IMG/VR virus record: IMGVR_UViG_3300008259_000532
Span: 1-39,757 of that record
Direction: 5' to 3' (one strand)
DNA from: a virus
DNA: 39,757 nucleotides
Shown piece by piece: positions 6,346 through 14,529 of this stretch (positions are counted from its first letter, which is position 1; every line of letters begins with the position of its first letter). Under the pieces are notes generated by a model. It had not been told where the DNA came from. It worked only from the letters and a program-made list of their open reading frames with translations, and made no database searches. The position numbers were made by a program, and so were the translations under genes.

Positions 6346-6816
6346 TCAAAACTTACTAGTTAAAATAACAGTACAGTAATTGTTAAAAACCGCAACACCA
6401 ATATAATAAAAGTTATCACTTAGTAGCGTATTCCTTCCAATCGTATCAGAAAGAATGTTTCGTATTAAGTTTTCAGTATTACATTCATGATAAGAATGTG
6501 CTGGAATTAGGTACATATTCTTGCAAAAAATGTTGTTTTTATGCAGTCTATAACTCAACTGCAATCCTTTCATATCATACATGATACGATTAGACTTGGC
6601 CATCTCAAAAGAATATTCAGTAGCAATTTTTTCAAGGCTGCTGTTGTGTATAAATGGTATTAAACTATTCTTATTTCTGAATATGTTTAGAGATTTCTCG
6701 ATGTAAATGCTGCTTGATTTGTTATCTGGATTTGGTATTATTTCTTTAGATGGACTGATAGATTTTTTTATAGCATTTAAAAAGTTAAGTATTAACATTT
6801 TAATTTTTTCTATCAT
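6346..6816 (-). CDS. divergent CAP-superfamily (SCP-like) domain protein
   Basis: A 156-aa protein. The N-terminus (MIEKIKMLILNFLNAIKK) is hydrophobic and basic and may be a signal or membrane anchor. The rest follows the CAP/SCP order: SLIPFIHNSSLEKIATEYSF (helix with the usual L..d..L...A pattern), MAKSNRIMYD, then NLIRNILSDTIGRNTLL and FYYIGVAVFNNYCTVIL, matching the 'S..HR.nil...f..iGvg......w.v' end of CAP domains. The two histidines and glutamates of the CAP cavity are not conserved in place, so it may be inactive or bind something else. GGGGG lies six bases before ATG 6816 and a late-type box is upstream. Confidence 0.5.
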   Translation of the reverse strand: MIEKIKMLILNFLNAIKKSISPSKEIIPNPDNKSSSIYIEKSLNIFRNKNSLIPFIHNSSLEKIATEYSFEMAKSNRIMYDMKGLQLSYRLHKNNIFCKNMYLIPAHSYHECNTENLIRNILSDTIGRNTLLSDNFYYIGVAVFNNYCTVILTSKF

Positions 6817-6834
6817 TTTTGCCCCCTAATTTTT

Positions 6835-6843
6835 TATTTAGTC
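6835..6843 (-). promoter_or_regulatory. late-promoter-like box GACTAAATA
   Basis: CTAAATA on the minus strand about 20 bases before ATG 6816; one mismatch from the ATAAATA core found before other late-type genes here. Confidence 0.3.
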
Positions 6844-6848
6844 CTCTG

Positions 6849-6877
6849 TAGTCGCAAATATTTTTTCCCGGTATATT
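6849..6877 (+). promoter_or_regulatory. sigma70-like promoter
   Basis: TAGTCG, 17 bases, TATATT, about 35 bases before ATG 6912. The -35 is one base from the TTGTCG used at 4424. Confidence 0.4.
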
Positions 6878-6911
6878 GTCTCAGAGAACATTAAAAACTA
6901 GGAGGAACAAT

Positions 6912-7247
6912 ATGAGTGCAAGCAGCGCAATTTTTGATGAGTTGGAATTTGGTTCGAAACCCTACAAAGAGATGTCTCTTGACATAAAAAAATGTGACTA
7001 TCTAGAAAAGGCAAAGCTGGAGGTTAAAGCTTTTAAGCAGCAATTGATAAGAACTTTTGGTCAAGTTGAAAACACAAAATTTGTCATCAGAAAGTATAAA
7101 AAAAGTGGAGTAACATTTTATGGCGTATGTCTGGTCTATAGCGTCAATGATTGGGATGCTATGAATTTTGCTTTCGGAGTGGAAGATAGAATTCCAGATT
7201 TTTGGGACGATGAATCTTTGAAGAATTTGAAACTTAATGATTTTTAG
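6912..7247 (+). CDS. 111-aa protein of unknown function
   Basis: Start set by AGGAGGAA six bases before ATG 6912; an in-frame TTG at 6876 is not supported. The product begins MSASSAIFDELEFGSKPYKE, has a basic middle (KLEVKAFKQQLIRTFGQ) and ends in an acidic DFWDDESLKNLKLNDF. No domain is recognised. Its TAG stop shares bases with the stop of the convergent gene (TTAG at 7244-7247). Confidence 0.65.
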   Translation: MSASSAIFDELEFGSKPYKEMSLDIKKCDYLEKAKLEVKAFKQQLIRTFGQVENTKFVIRKYKKSGVTFYGVCLVYSVNDWDAMNFAFGVEDRIPDFWDDESLKNLKLNDF

Positions 7248-7840
7248 CTTTTTCTTACAAATTTGTTGTTGTCCCTGACATAGTGCAACACATTTTCGTA
7301 GGGAATTCTAACAAAATCTTCGATTGCACTACCTTTGTTGATACCAGAGCAGCAGAATTTTCTTACTCTGTGACAACCATGCTCTGGCATCACGAAGTTA
7401 GCACTTGCTGGTACGCTACGATGGCCCATGTATTCCTCACCACAAGATTCCATGGCCATTGAAGCGTATTTCATAGGAATCAATAAGAATTCGGATAAGT
7501 CTTCTTTCCCCATGAAGTAAAAGCCTTTACCGCTAGTTATCTTCGCATACTTATATTTTCTAGCTGGTACATCTATTCCTTCATAAATGTAGTGCCAATG
7601 TTTATCGCTTTTTATTTCTGCTTCCACAAATACCGTCATATCTCTATCATAAAAATATACTCGCAAGTCTGGTTGCTGAAATAATCTTCTCCCCAACTCA
7701 TCTAAATCATTGCACTCTACTTTAGCCCCTTGGCTGGAAAAATAAAGTGTTGCAAATCTTTTGCCTTTTTCATCAAAGATATCATTTCTTTCACGATTGA
7801 ATTTGCCTGAGATGATTCCATTCCTAAAATATGTTGTCAC
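7244..7840 (-). CDS. 198-aa protein, possible PD-(D/E)xK-like fold
   Basis: Start is GTG 7840 with GGAG about nine bases upstream. The middle reads VYFYDRDMTVFVEAEIKSD, with the D...E-x-K arrangement of a restriction-endonuclease-like core (about residues 66-78), followed by HYIYEGIDVPARKYKYA. The C-terminal third has HGCHRVRKFCCSGINKGS, with C and H residues that may bind zinc. I see this as a possible nuclease or DNA-mimic fold but cannot confirm it. No partner gene is linked. Confidence 0.5.
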   Translation of the reverse strand: MTTYFRNGIISGKFNRERNDIFDEKGKRFATLYFSSQGAKVECNDLDELGRRLFQQPDLRVYFYDRDMTVFVEAEIKSDKHWHYIYEGIDVPARKYKYAKITSGKGFYFMGKEDLSEFLLIPMKYASMAMESCGEEYMGHRSVPASANFVMPEHGCHRVRKFCCSGINKGSAIEDFVRIPYENVLHYVRDNNKFVRKS

Positions 7841-7907
7841 AATTAATTCTCCAGACGATTTACTATTTTATTTCTAGCAGGCTCAAAATTCAAGAAAGGG
7901 GCACAAA

Positions 7908-8153
7908 ATGGCGAAGGGATTGAAAGGTACGACAATCAAGGCTAAGAGAATTGCTGACATGCAATCAGTTGTAAATCAATTGAAGCATCCAGCAGCAGCT
8001 GCAAAATATAATCATGTTCGTATTCAACTTGAAGATGGAAAGGAGGTCCACTTGCTGTTTACTGATTCAGAGGTAAAAAGGGCTGTGGACCGTGCCAAGA
8101 AAAACCCGGAAGACTGCCCCAAGGCATCTCTCTTCCGTGATATATTTGATTGA
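7908..8153 (+). CDS. 81-aa conserved hypothetical protein
   Basis: ATG at 7908 with AAGGGG upstream. The product begins MAKGLKGTTIKAKRIADMQS, then HVRIQLEDGKEVHLLFTDSE and ends SLFRDIFD. I recall near-identical small proteins with this 'MAKGLKGTTIKAKR ... LEDGKEVHLLFTD ... KNPEDxPK' pattern in phage genomes, but no function is known to me. It is closed by a strong terminator at 8176-8210, so it is transcribed alone or ends a unit. Confidence 0.7.
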   Translation: MAKGLKGTTIKAKRIADMQSVVNQLKHPAAAAKYNHVRIQLEDGKEVHLLFTDSEVKRAVDRAKKNPEDCPKASLFRDIFD

Positions 8154-8175
8154 CCGAAAAGCAATTATTTGTACA

Positions 8176-8210
8176 ATAAAGCCGAAGGATGACTTCGGCT
8201 TTATTTTTTT
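8176..8210 (+). terminator. rho-independent terminator
   Basis: ATAAAGCCGAAG and CTTCGGCTTTAT form a perfect 12-bp stem with a GATGA loop, followed by seven T. Directly downstream of 7908-8153. Confidence 0.92.
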
Positions 8211-8221
8211 ATGGAGGACAA

Positions 8222-8512
8222 ATGACACGCACCTTGAAAAGAGGGGATATTACAGTTGATGTTGATTTAGGTTCTGCTTGGAAATTATACGACAACCACA
8301 ATATCAATAAAAGTGTAGCTTTTTATTACGGGCCTATTTTCAAGACTAAGGAGCGAGTTTTTTGGATGGAAACAGATAGAGGCGGTTTTGTAATCGATCC
8401 GTCAGCTGATTTAAAATGTATTTCAGAAGCTACTGGGCTTTCCGAGTATTCCTTAATAAACATTCTACAAGACCCTAAAGAGAAGTATCATAGATTGAAA
8501 ATACAGAACTAA
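8222..8512 (+). CDS. 96-aa protein of unknown function
   Basis: ATG at 8222 with GGAGG upstream; an in-frame ATG at 8189 lies inside the terminator hairpin and is rejected. The product begins MTRTLKRGDITVDVDLGSAW, has RVFWMETDRGGFVID and ends HRLKIQN. No membrane segment, no known motif. It precedes the virion-type gene at 8551 by 38 bases. Confidence 0.65.
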   Translation: MTRTLKRGDITVDVDLGSAWKLYDNHNINKSVAFYYGPIFKTKERVFWMETDRGGFVIDPSADLKCISEATGLSEYSLINILQDPKEKYHRLKIQN

Positions 8513-8550
8513 TAGACACTATATATCAATAATTAATATGAGGTATGCCA

Positions 8551-9936
8551 ATGTCTGATAATGTCCGTCTCACAGATCATGACAAAGTTTTAGCTGCTGA
8601 TGAAATAGGAAATGTAAAACATCTTAAGGTCAAACTTCAGTATGGTGGTGAAAATACTGCTGTTGATGTGAGTGAAAGTAACCCCCTGCCAGTCGGTACA
8701 ACCGGAGGTAATAATCTTGCAATCACCCTTGGAGACTCTCCCGCAATAGATGCATTCGGCAGGCTTAGAGTTAGTAATCCTTCATATGTTTTTGAGAACC
8801 AGAACCAATATGATGCACAGCCATTAGTTTATAATACTGTAACAACAGGAGATGGTGGGTCATCTCATATAGCATTAGAATCAACTGTTCAGTTATCGGT
8901 AGGTGGTACGCTCAACGATAAAGCAATTAGACAAACAAAACAATATTTTAGATATCAGCCCGGAAAGTCACATCTCATACTAGTCACAGGTGTATTAGGG
9001 GCATCTGCTTCAGGAGTTCGTAGAAGGATCGGCTATTTCGATGATGCTGGTGGTATGTTTTTTGAGCAAATCCCAGCATCTGGAGGAAATACTGGAGTTA
9101 AAGTTGTAATCAGAACTAATTCAAGCGATCAAGGAGTTGATCAATCTGCATGGAACATCGATAAAATGGATGGTTCTGGTGCGAGTGGGATCGACTTAGA
9201 TTTTACCAAAGCACAAATATTTTTGATTGACTTAGAATGGCTTGGTGTTGGTAGGGTTAGGTATGGTTTTGTAGTCAACGGCTTAATCTATTATTGCCAT
9301 GAAGTCAATAATGCAAATGTTGTTACTGCTGTTTACACGACAACTGCCAATCTGCCTCTAAGATACGAGATAGAAAATACAGCGAACGGTGCTGCTGCAA
9401 CTATGAAATGCATTTGCGGTGCTGTTGTTTCTGAAGGGGGATATGATAAAGTCGGCTATCCATTTGCAGTTGGAAAAGGTTCGACTTTTACATCTGTACA
9501 AACAAGAAGGCCTGTTTTAAGCATTAAACCCAGAACCACATTTAATAGCATTACAAATAGGATGGAATTTGATATTACTGGTGTAGAAGTTACAAGTGGA
9601 ACATATACTTCTTACTATGAAATTGTTTATAATGGAACTTTGACTAATGCTTCTTTTAACAATGTTAATACGACATATAGTGGAATGAGTTATGATACAG
9701 CTGCAAATGCTATTACTGGAGGCATCGTTATCGCAGCTGGTTATGCGGTTGCTGGTGGTCCGGGCGCTAATGCGACTGGTGGCATAACCCAGAGGGTTGT
9801 CAAAGTTCCCTTAACCGTCAATTACGCTGGGACAGATGCAGATGTAATTTCAGTTGTTGTTACAAGCTGCGATACTCAAGACCCTCCAAGAGCAGCTAGC
9901 GTTGGAGCCGTTATCAGCTGGCAAGAACTAAGATAA
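8551..9936 (+). CDS. probable virion protein (tail or head decoration)
   Basis: A 461-aa protein. Start taken at ATG 8551 because GAGG is seven bases upstream; ATG 8545 is in frame but too close. It begins MSDNVRLTDHDKVLAADEIG and continues VKHLKVKLQYGG. This opening (M-[SA]-D-N-V ... D-E-[IV]-G ... K-V/L) is familiar from phage tail-associated or head-fibre proteins. The rest is beta-rich, full of G, T, N and V, with a large domain around RTFNSITNRMEFDITG-like sequence near residues 325-345 and a repetitive C-terminus. It has no enzymatic motif. The convergent membrane-protein genes lie three bases away. Confidence 0.65.
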   Translation: MSDNVRLTDHDKVLAADEIGNVKHLKVKLQYGGENTAVDVSESNPLPVGTTGGNNLAITLGDSPAIDAFGRLRVSNPSYVFENQNQYDAQPLVYNTVTTGDGGSSHIALESTVQLSVGGTLNDKAIRQTKQYFRYQPGKSHLILVTGVLGASASGVRRRIGYFDDAGGMFFEQIPASGGNTGVKVVIRTNSSDQGVDQSAWNIDKMDGSGASGIDLDFTKAQIFLIDLEWLGVGRVRYGFVVNGLIYYCHEVNNANVVTAVYTTTANLPLRYEIENTANGAAATMKCICGAVVSEGGYDKVGYPFAVGKGSTFTSVQTRRPVLSIKPRTTFNSITNRMEFDITGVEVTSGTYTSYYEIVYNGTLTNASFNNVNTTYSGMSYDTAANAITGGIVIAAGYAVAGGPGANATGGITQRVVKVPLTVNYAGTDADVISVVVTSCDTQDPPRAASVGAVISWQELR

Positions 9937-9938
9937 AA

Positions 9939-11234
9939 TTAATCTGGCAGCAACGGTTTTGATCTAATAAGACCAAGTTCCGCTGCTGCTTTACTTACTG
10001 GTGGAAGGCTTCCAAATTTTTTGAGCACGGCATCATTTGCTAAACGATCAGCATGGTTTGACACAAAATTTATTTTTTTACTTACTGGACTGTTATACAC
10101 ATCCTTATGTGTATCTATGTAAGCTTGTTTGAGGGCTGCATGGGTTTCGTGTGCTGACAAGTTGGGATCAGATAGTATCTGTTGTTTCATATTGATAAAT
10201 TCTTTATCAGCTTGTTTCAACAAAGCTAGAGGATTAGTACTAATGTTGGCAGGTGTGCTTGGTGCGTTATTGGATAAGATTGCTTCATTCTCTGCCTTAG
10301 CTCTTAAAATATCATAGTTTTTATAAATTCCAACATCCTTGTGCGTGTCCATAAATGCCTTTTGTATTTGAAGCTTCATTTCATAGGGTGACAAGTTTGT
10401 ATTACTTAATATATTTTTGGCAAAGTTTCCTAAAGCTTGGAGACTTCCTTCGACAACGGCTTCGATCTTATTCTGAATATTATCAAAGAATCCACTTACG
10501 AAACCAACCCCTTGGCCAATTTTTCTACCGATCCAATTTAGAATTTTGCCTTCATTTAGTAATTCATAATTTGGATTTGAAATCCATTCTTTGAAAGAAA
10601 TATTGTTGATGTAGCCAAGAGTTTTGATTTCTTTGTAGAGCAAGTAATTATTGTAATCAGAACAGAAAACCCATTCTGTAGCCGTGACCAATTTTTTTTT
10701 CTTTTTCTTTTTTTTTCTTCGGATTATAGGAATGTCCTCTGCGGGCTTAATAGCATCTTTTGCTGCTTGTGCTGCTGCTTGTGCCTCTGCTTCTTTTTTG
10801 CGTCTGTCCTCATCTGTGCCAAATACTTTATCAAAGCCTTTTCCAGCTACACCCAAGACAGGGGTAACAAAGATTTTTCTGGTAAAGTACAAAAAAGCTG
10901 CCATCGGGATGGCTCCCGCCCCGCCAGTCACACCAGCTGCCAACAGAGCAGCAGCTAAAGGTGCAGAAACGCCAGTAACCTCTTGGGCCTTGTTGACGAA
11001 TTGTTTTGTTTTTTCTATGGCTGGCATGACTGCGTTTTTAAATTTTTCCCATGTTGGGTTTTTACCGTCCGCTCTTAATGCTTTATCTTCTTCAGTCTCG
11101 GTTGGATTCCAGTATGTGTAGCCAGATTGATAACCACGCTTGGCGTGTTTCCACATGTCCTTAATAAATTGAATTTCATCAAGCCTATCTTGCTCACATA
11201 AATCAACGAATTTTGCAAAAGTTATGTCATTCAT
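9939..11234 (-). CDS. 431-aa membrane protein, paralog of the next gene
   Basis: ATG at 11234 overlaps the stop of 11234-13378 (TAATG). N-terminus: FVDLCEQDRLDEIQFIKDMW, matching FIKTCEQDRLDEIQFLKNAW in the neighbour. Then a hydrophobic stretch (SAPLAAALLAAGVTGGAGAI, then AFLYFTRKIFVTPVLG) also shared with the neighbour, a run of eight or more lysines (about residue 170), FKEWISNPNYELLNEG (shared), and two internal repeats each containing DTHKDV (near residues 300 and 370). The lysine run is coded by a pure A-rich tract. Context suggests a structural, injected or membrane-associated phage protein. The function is unknown. Confidence 0.7.
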   Translation of the reverse strand: MNDITFAKFVDLCEQDRLDEIQFIKDMWKHAKRGYQSGYTYWNPTETEEDKALRADGKNPTWEKFKNAVMPAIEKTKQFVNKAQEVTGVSAPLAAALLAAGVTGGAGAIPMAAFLYFTRKIFVTPVLGVAGKGFDKVFGTDEDRRKKEAEAQAAAQAAKDAIKPAEDIPIIRRKKKKKKKKLVTATEWVFCSDYNNYLLYKEIKTLGYINNISFKEWISNPNYELLNEGKILNWIGRKIGQGVGFVSGFFDNIQNKIEAVVEGSLQALGNFAKNILSNTNLSPYEMKLQIQKAFMDTHKDVGIYKNYDILRAKAENEAILSNNAPSTPANISTNPLALLKQADKEFINMKQQILSDPNLSAHETHAALKQAYIDTHKDVYNSPVSKKINFVSNHADRLANDAVLKKFGSLPPVSKAAAELGLIRSKPLLPD

Positions 11235-13378
11235 TATCGTTTACCGCCTCGCATAAACTGTTCTAATTCAAATTTTCTGTCTCTGAGTCTGTCAGCTTGT
11301 TTCGAAAACAGTTCTCCAATCTTTTCTAAATTAGATTTGGGGCCAGCAATCCCTTCTCTTCCAACTTTTTCTAATACTTCATTCCAATAAGTTTTCAAAG
11401 TTTGATATTCAGGGGAATCAAATTTGACTTCTGTTCCTGTGTCCTTCAAAAAGTCTGCAAAAGATTCATCGACACCTTTGTTTTTGATGACATCTGGCAA
11501 CCAACTTCTCAAATTAAGGCCTGTTTTATTGAGGGTTTTTTCAATATAAGAAAACATGTTGTGTTTGTTAAGTATTATGTTGTTGTAATTATCAATATTT
11601 GCCATAGAAGCATCAATATCTTTCATACTGGCAGAGCCGAGTTTTTGCCTGAGTAAGGACTCGGCATTTTTGTATAAAGCACTATTTTTAACTGTGTCTA
11701 TTATAGATTTTACTTCTGCTTTGCTCTGTATCACATTTCCAAATTGATCAACAGCGGAGTCATCTGGAGCCATCATACTTGGATCAATATCAGATGCTAC
11801 CGCATCGCTTGCTGCTTGCCCAGCATCGGCCTTGCTTTGAACTATGTTGCCAAATTGGTCAACAGCAGAATCGTCTGGTGCCATTGAAGATACATCAATG
11901 TCTGGTATTGGCTTGCCCGTCTTTTGTGAAAAGCGCTCTAAGGCATCCGTAAACCTTTTGAAGTAACTCGATCCTAGTGAGGATGCTTTTTCATAGGCTG
12001 CGCTGAATTCTGCCTTAGTTTGAGCAGCATTCATGACAGCAACAGCATCTTTATCTGGATTTTGCATATCTCTCATGACATCGACTAATCTCTGTTTTAT
12101 AATTCCCCACTTTGTTACAAGACTGTCTACAATGTCTTTGCCTTGCGCTAGGGCCTGCTTCGCATCAACGGCTCTTTGAGCAACGCCTACTGCATCTGTA
12201 GAATCAGGATTAGCCCAATTTTCAGGTGGCATTCCAGCATTGGGATCAGCAGCAACATCTTCGGGAGTAGAAGGTGCTTGACCACCATAAGATTTAGCAA
12301 TTTGATTTAGTTCTGCTACTTCAGCTGGAGGTACTTTAGCGCCCATGCCTATAGCTGTTTTTACTGAAGAAACAGCATCGTTTACGATAGGTGCGGTCAG
12401 TTTGGTAATAGTCCCACCAACAAGCACACCGATTGCCATTAAAAAGAGGAATTTGCCGATAGGCACTTTCCATTTCCAAACCCATTGAAGAGCCGATGCA
12501 ATACCGTTGTAAAGGAATTTTGCAGTCTTTTTCACAGCTGATGACACGAATCCGGCAACATGACCAGCGCCTCTGCCGATAAGGTTCAGCAAGTAATCGC
12601 TAACTCTTCCTTCAGTTAGTAGTTCATAATTTGGATTTGCAAGCCACTCCTTGTAGCTCACATCAATATCACCTTCATTTTTAAGAAATTTATATAAGCT
12701 ATAGTTTCTGAAGTCGTTGGTGAATGTCCACTCATTGATGAGTGAAAAGCTTTCTTTTTGAACTTTAGGCCCTCTGATAACATTTCTTGCCGTATCAACA
12801 GCCGTATCATACACTTTCCCGGCAAAACCCAAGATTGGTGTCATCAATATTTTTCTGGTGAAATAAAGAATCACAGCTGCCGGAATTGCAGCCATGCCTC
12901 CGTACCAGCCAGCAAATATAATTGCTATGGCTAATGGTGCGCTTATGCCTGTCATGCGTGAAGCTGCAAGTATCACATCCTTCATCTTGACGGCAAAAGA
13001 TTTTACCTTATCCCAAAGTCCTTGATATTTTTCTGTGACTGCGTCAGGGTTTGCATCTTTGGGTGGTGCTTCTAAATTTATTTTTGATATATCGGTAGTA
13101 GAAATACTTTGAGCAGCGAAAGGGTCGGTTGGTTTTTGTGCTCCTTGAGCCGGTTGTTGCTGTTCAGGTTCTTGTTTTTGATCCCAAGAACCGAAAGCTG
13201 ATTTGAATCCACCTTTGAGCTTGTCCCAAGCGTTTTTCAGGAATTGGATTTCATCTAAACGATCCTGTTCGCAAGTCTTTATAAATTCTTTGAAAGTTAA
13301 ATATGGAAAATATTCCCCATTTTCAAGAATGAATGGATTTTGTTTAACAGAATTAGCTGATTTAATAATATTTTCCAT
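11234..13378 (-). CDS. 714-aa multi-domain membrane protein
   Basis: Starts at ATG 13378; no clear ribosome binding site. Domains by eye: N-terminal TCEQDRLDEIQFLKNAW box (about 33-49), proline/glutamine linker, hydrophobic block with LYFTRKILMTPILGFAGK (about 165-185), KEWLANPNYELLTEGR box, an amphipathic stretch, then a clear membrane helix GKFLFLMAIGVLVGGTI, and a long hydrophilic C-terminal part with two copies of MAPDDSAVDQFGN. The N-terminal half is shared with the 431-aa paralog downstream. A late-type box precedes the gene. Likely a virion-internal or injected protein, by inference from size, context and promoter. Confidence 0.7.
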   Translation of the reverse strand: MENIIKSANSVKQNPFILENGEYFPYLTFKEFIKTCEQDRLDEIQFLKNAWDKLKGGFKSAFGSWDQKQEPEQQQPAQGAQKPTDPFAAQSISTTDISKINLEAPPKDANPDAVTEKYQGLWDKVKSFAVKMKDVILAASRMTGISAPLAIAIIFAGWYGGMAAIPAAVILYFTRKILMTPILGFAGKVYDTAVDTARNVIRGPKVQKESFSLINEWTFTNDFRNYSLYKFLKNEGDIDVSYKEWLANPNYELLTEGRVSDYLLNLIGRGAGHVAGFVSSAVKKTAKFLYNGIASALQWVWKWKVPIGKFLFLMAIGVLVGGTITKLTAPIVNDAVSSVKTAIGMGAKVPPAEVAELNQIAKSYGGQAPSTPEDVAADPNAGMPPENWANPDSTDAVGVAQRAVDAKQALAQGKDIVDSLVTKWGIIKQRLVDVMRDMQNPDKDAVAVMNAAQTKAEFSAAYEKASSLGSSYFKRFTDALERFSQKTGKPIPDIDVSSMAPDDSAVDQFGNIVQSKADAGQAASDAVASDIDPSMMAPDDSAVDQFGNVIQSKAEVKSIIDTVKNSALYKNAESLLRQKLGSASMKDIDASMANIDNYNNIILNKHNMFSYIEKTLNKTGLNLRSWLPDVIKNKGVDESFADFLKDTGTEVKFDSPEYQTLKTYWNEVLEKVGREGIAGPKSNLEKIGELFSKQADRLRDRKFELEQFMRGGKR

Positions 13379-13401
13379 AATAATTATATACTTTTTAAGG
13401 T

Positions 13402-13605
13402 TTATTTATTCTTTTTCTTTTTGCCTTTATAAAGATCGCCTCCGGGCTTTAGTCTTTTGGCAAGTTTGTACTGTGGGCTACCCTCTGGGCACTTTTTGCT
13501 GCCCATGTCTGCACAACGACCGGGATGCTTAATTGCACCAGCAATCCATTGTTTTTCTTCTAATACATAACCTTTTTCTTCGCAGTACTCATGAAACGAT
13601 TTCAT
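13402..13605 (-). CDS. 67-aa basic protein (phage small-protein family)
   Basis: ATG at 13605 with AGAAGG upstream. It begins MKSFHEYCEEKGYVLEEKQW and continues with IAGAIKHPGRCADMGSKKC. The 'W-I-x-x-A-I-K-[HKR]-P-G' segment is familiar from small phage proteins, often in head-morphogenesis neighbourhoods, but without known function. Two cysteines, many lysines, and a tail of KKKKNK. Lies just upstream of the 714-aa gene. Confidence 0.65.
   Translation of the reverse strand: MKSFHEYCEEKGYVLEEKQWIAGAIKHPGRCADMGSKKCPEGSPQYKLAKRLKPGGDLYKGKKKKNK
13403..13411 (-). promoter_or_regulatory. late-promoter-like box GAATAAATA
   Basis: ATAAATA on the minus strand about 25 bases before ATG 13378. It overlaps the last codons of the gene at 13402-13605. 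Confidence 0.4.
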
Positions 13606-13646
13606 ATTAACACCTTCTAAAAGATAGTTAATATATGTATGTTTTA

Positions 13647-14321
13647 TTAAAGGAATCTTAAGGTTGTATCAGTTGCTTTATCATACTCAAATATTCTGTA
13701 TGTCAACTCGCTAGCCATCATACCTTTTTTCTCGTTGCCCACCACGCTGATGGGAATGTTTGTTGGCAGGGAAGAATTTGTCAAAAATTTAGTGAAATAG
13801 TTGCCAATTAATATGAATGGATAGAACCATTTCGGAACAATATCTTTTACTAAGTAAGCTCCACCCAAATCCAAACCACAGTTACCGTACATCATTTTAA
13901 CGGCTTCGGTGCAGTAGAATGACATGGGATCGTTGAAGTTGAAATCATAGCTTGGATCAAGTTCTAAAAAACCTTTGATTTGATTTTCGATGCAATTTTC
14001 AATATCTTTAGTTTTATTCTGCAATCTGTAGACACAAAAATCTGTCATATACCAGTTGTCAAACCAGTCTATTACTCTGAGTTTTCTTGTTCCCCAATCT
14101 GACACATCTATTGCGTATGTTTCACCATTCTCTACAAGGATGAGAGTGGCGTGAGAGTATAATGATTTGGTAAAAGTTTGGATCAGTTTGCCAAAAGGTA
14201 TTCCTAATGGACCTGTGACATCAGATGCATTATAAACTATATCACCAGTCTCAAGGGGAATTTGTTTTAGTTGTTGTACTATTTGTTTTCGTCTCTCGTA
14301 TAATGGTCCCGGCTTGAACAT
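13647..14321 (-). CDS. permuted papain-like (YiiX/NlpC-P60-type) hydrolase
   Basis: A 224-aa protein, ATG 14321 with AGGA upstream. It has the order typical of permuted NlpC/P60-like (YaeF/YiiX) enzymes: ETGDIVYNASD (about 24-34), LYSHATLILVENGETYAIDV with the candidate catalytic His57, and MSFYCTEAVKMMY with the candidate nucleophile Cys137. In this fold the His comes before the Cys, the reverse of normal papain. It could cleave peptidoglycan cross-bridges, or act on lipids or amide bonds. The neighbourhood (virion and small membrane genes) would suit a wall-degrading role, but the family includes other activities. Confidence 0.7.
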   Translation of the reverse strand: MFKPGPLYERRKQIVQQLKQIPLETGDIVYNASDVTGPLGIPFGKLIQTFTKSLYSHATLILVENGETYAIDVSDWGTRKLRVIDWFDNWYMTDFCVYRLQNKTKDIENCIENQIKGFLELDPSYDFNFNDPMSFYCTEAVKMMYGNCGLDLGGAYLVKDIVPKWFYPFILIGNYFTKFLTNSSLPTNIPISVVGNEKKGMMASELTYRIFEYDKATDTTLRFL

Positions 14322-14342
14322 GATGAATCCTATTTTTCGTAT

Positions 14343-14350
14343 TATAAATA
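14343..14350 (+). promoter_or_regulatory. TATAAATA box (T4-late-like)
   Basis: An exact TATAAATA, about 37 bases before the GTG start of the 34-aa membrane peptide. Confidence 0.4.
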
Positions 14351-14386
14351 TAAGAGTAGAGGGTTTGGATTACTGCGGAGAAGCTT

Positions 14387-14491
14387 GTGACTCGTTTTGA
14401 GGAAATGATTTTCAGCATTTTACTTATTTTATCTGTAGTGGTGTTTCCTCTACTATATTTTTGGGTTTGTAAGAAATTACTCGAAGACTAG
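14387..14491 (+). CDS. 34-aa single-pass membrane peptide, GTG start
   Basis: GTG at 14387 with GGAG six bases upstream; an ATG at residue 7 has a ribosome binding site too close to it. The product begins MTRFEEMIFSILLILSVVVF and ends LLYFWVCKKLLED: a short charged N-terminus, one hydrophobic helix of about 22 residues, and a basic/acidic tail. Preceded by a TATAAATA box. It sits next to a wall-hydrolase-like gene on the other strand, so a lysis (holin- or spanin-like) role is possible but unproved. Confidence 0.55.
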   Translation: MTRFEEMIFSILLILSVVVFPLLYFWVCKKLLED

Positions 14492-14529
14492 AATTTGTTA
14501 ATATAGAAACTTTACTCAAGGAAGCAAAA

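Noticed and set aside
8189-8221. N-terminal extension of the gene at 8222
   Set aside because: The upstream ATG lies in the loop of a strong terminator.
10684-11121. A 145-codon plus-strand ORF with many F and A residues
   Set aside because: It is the complement of the lysine run and alanine-rich part of the 431-aa gene; a shadow.
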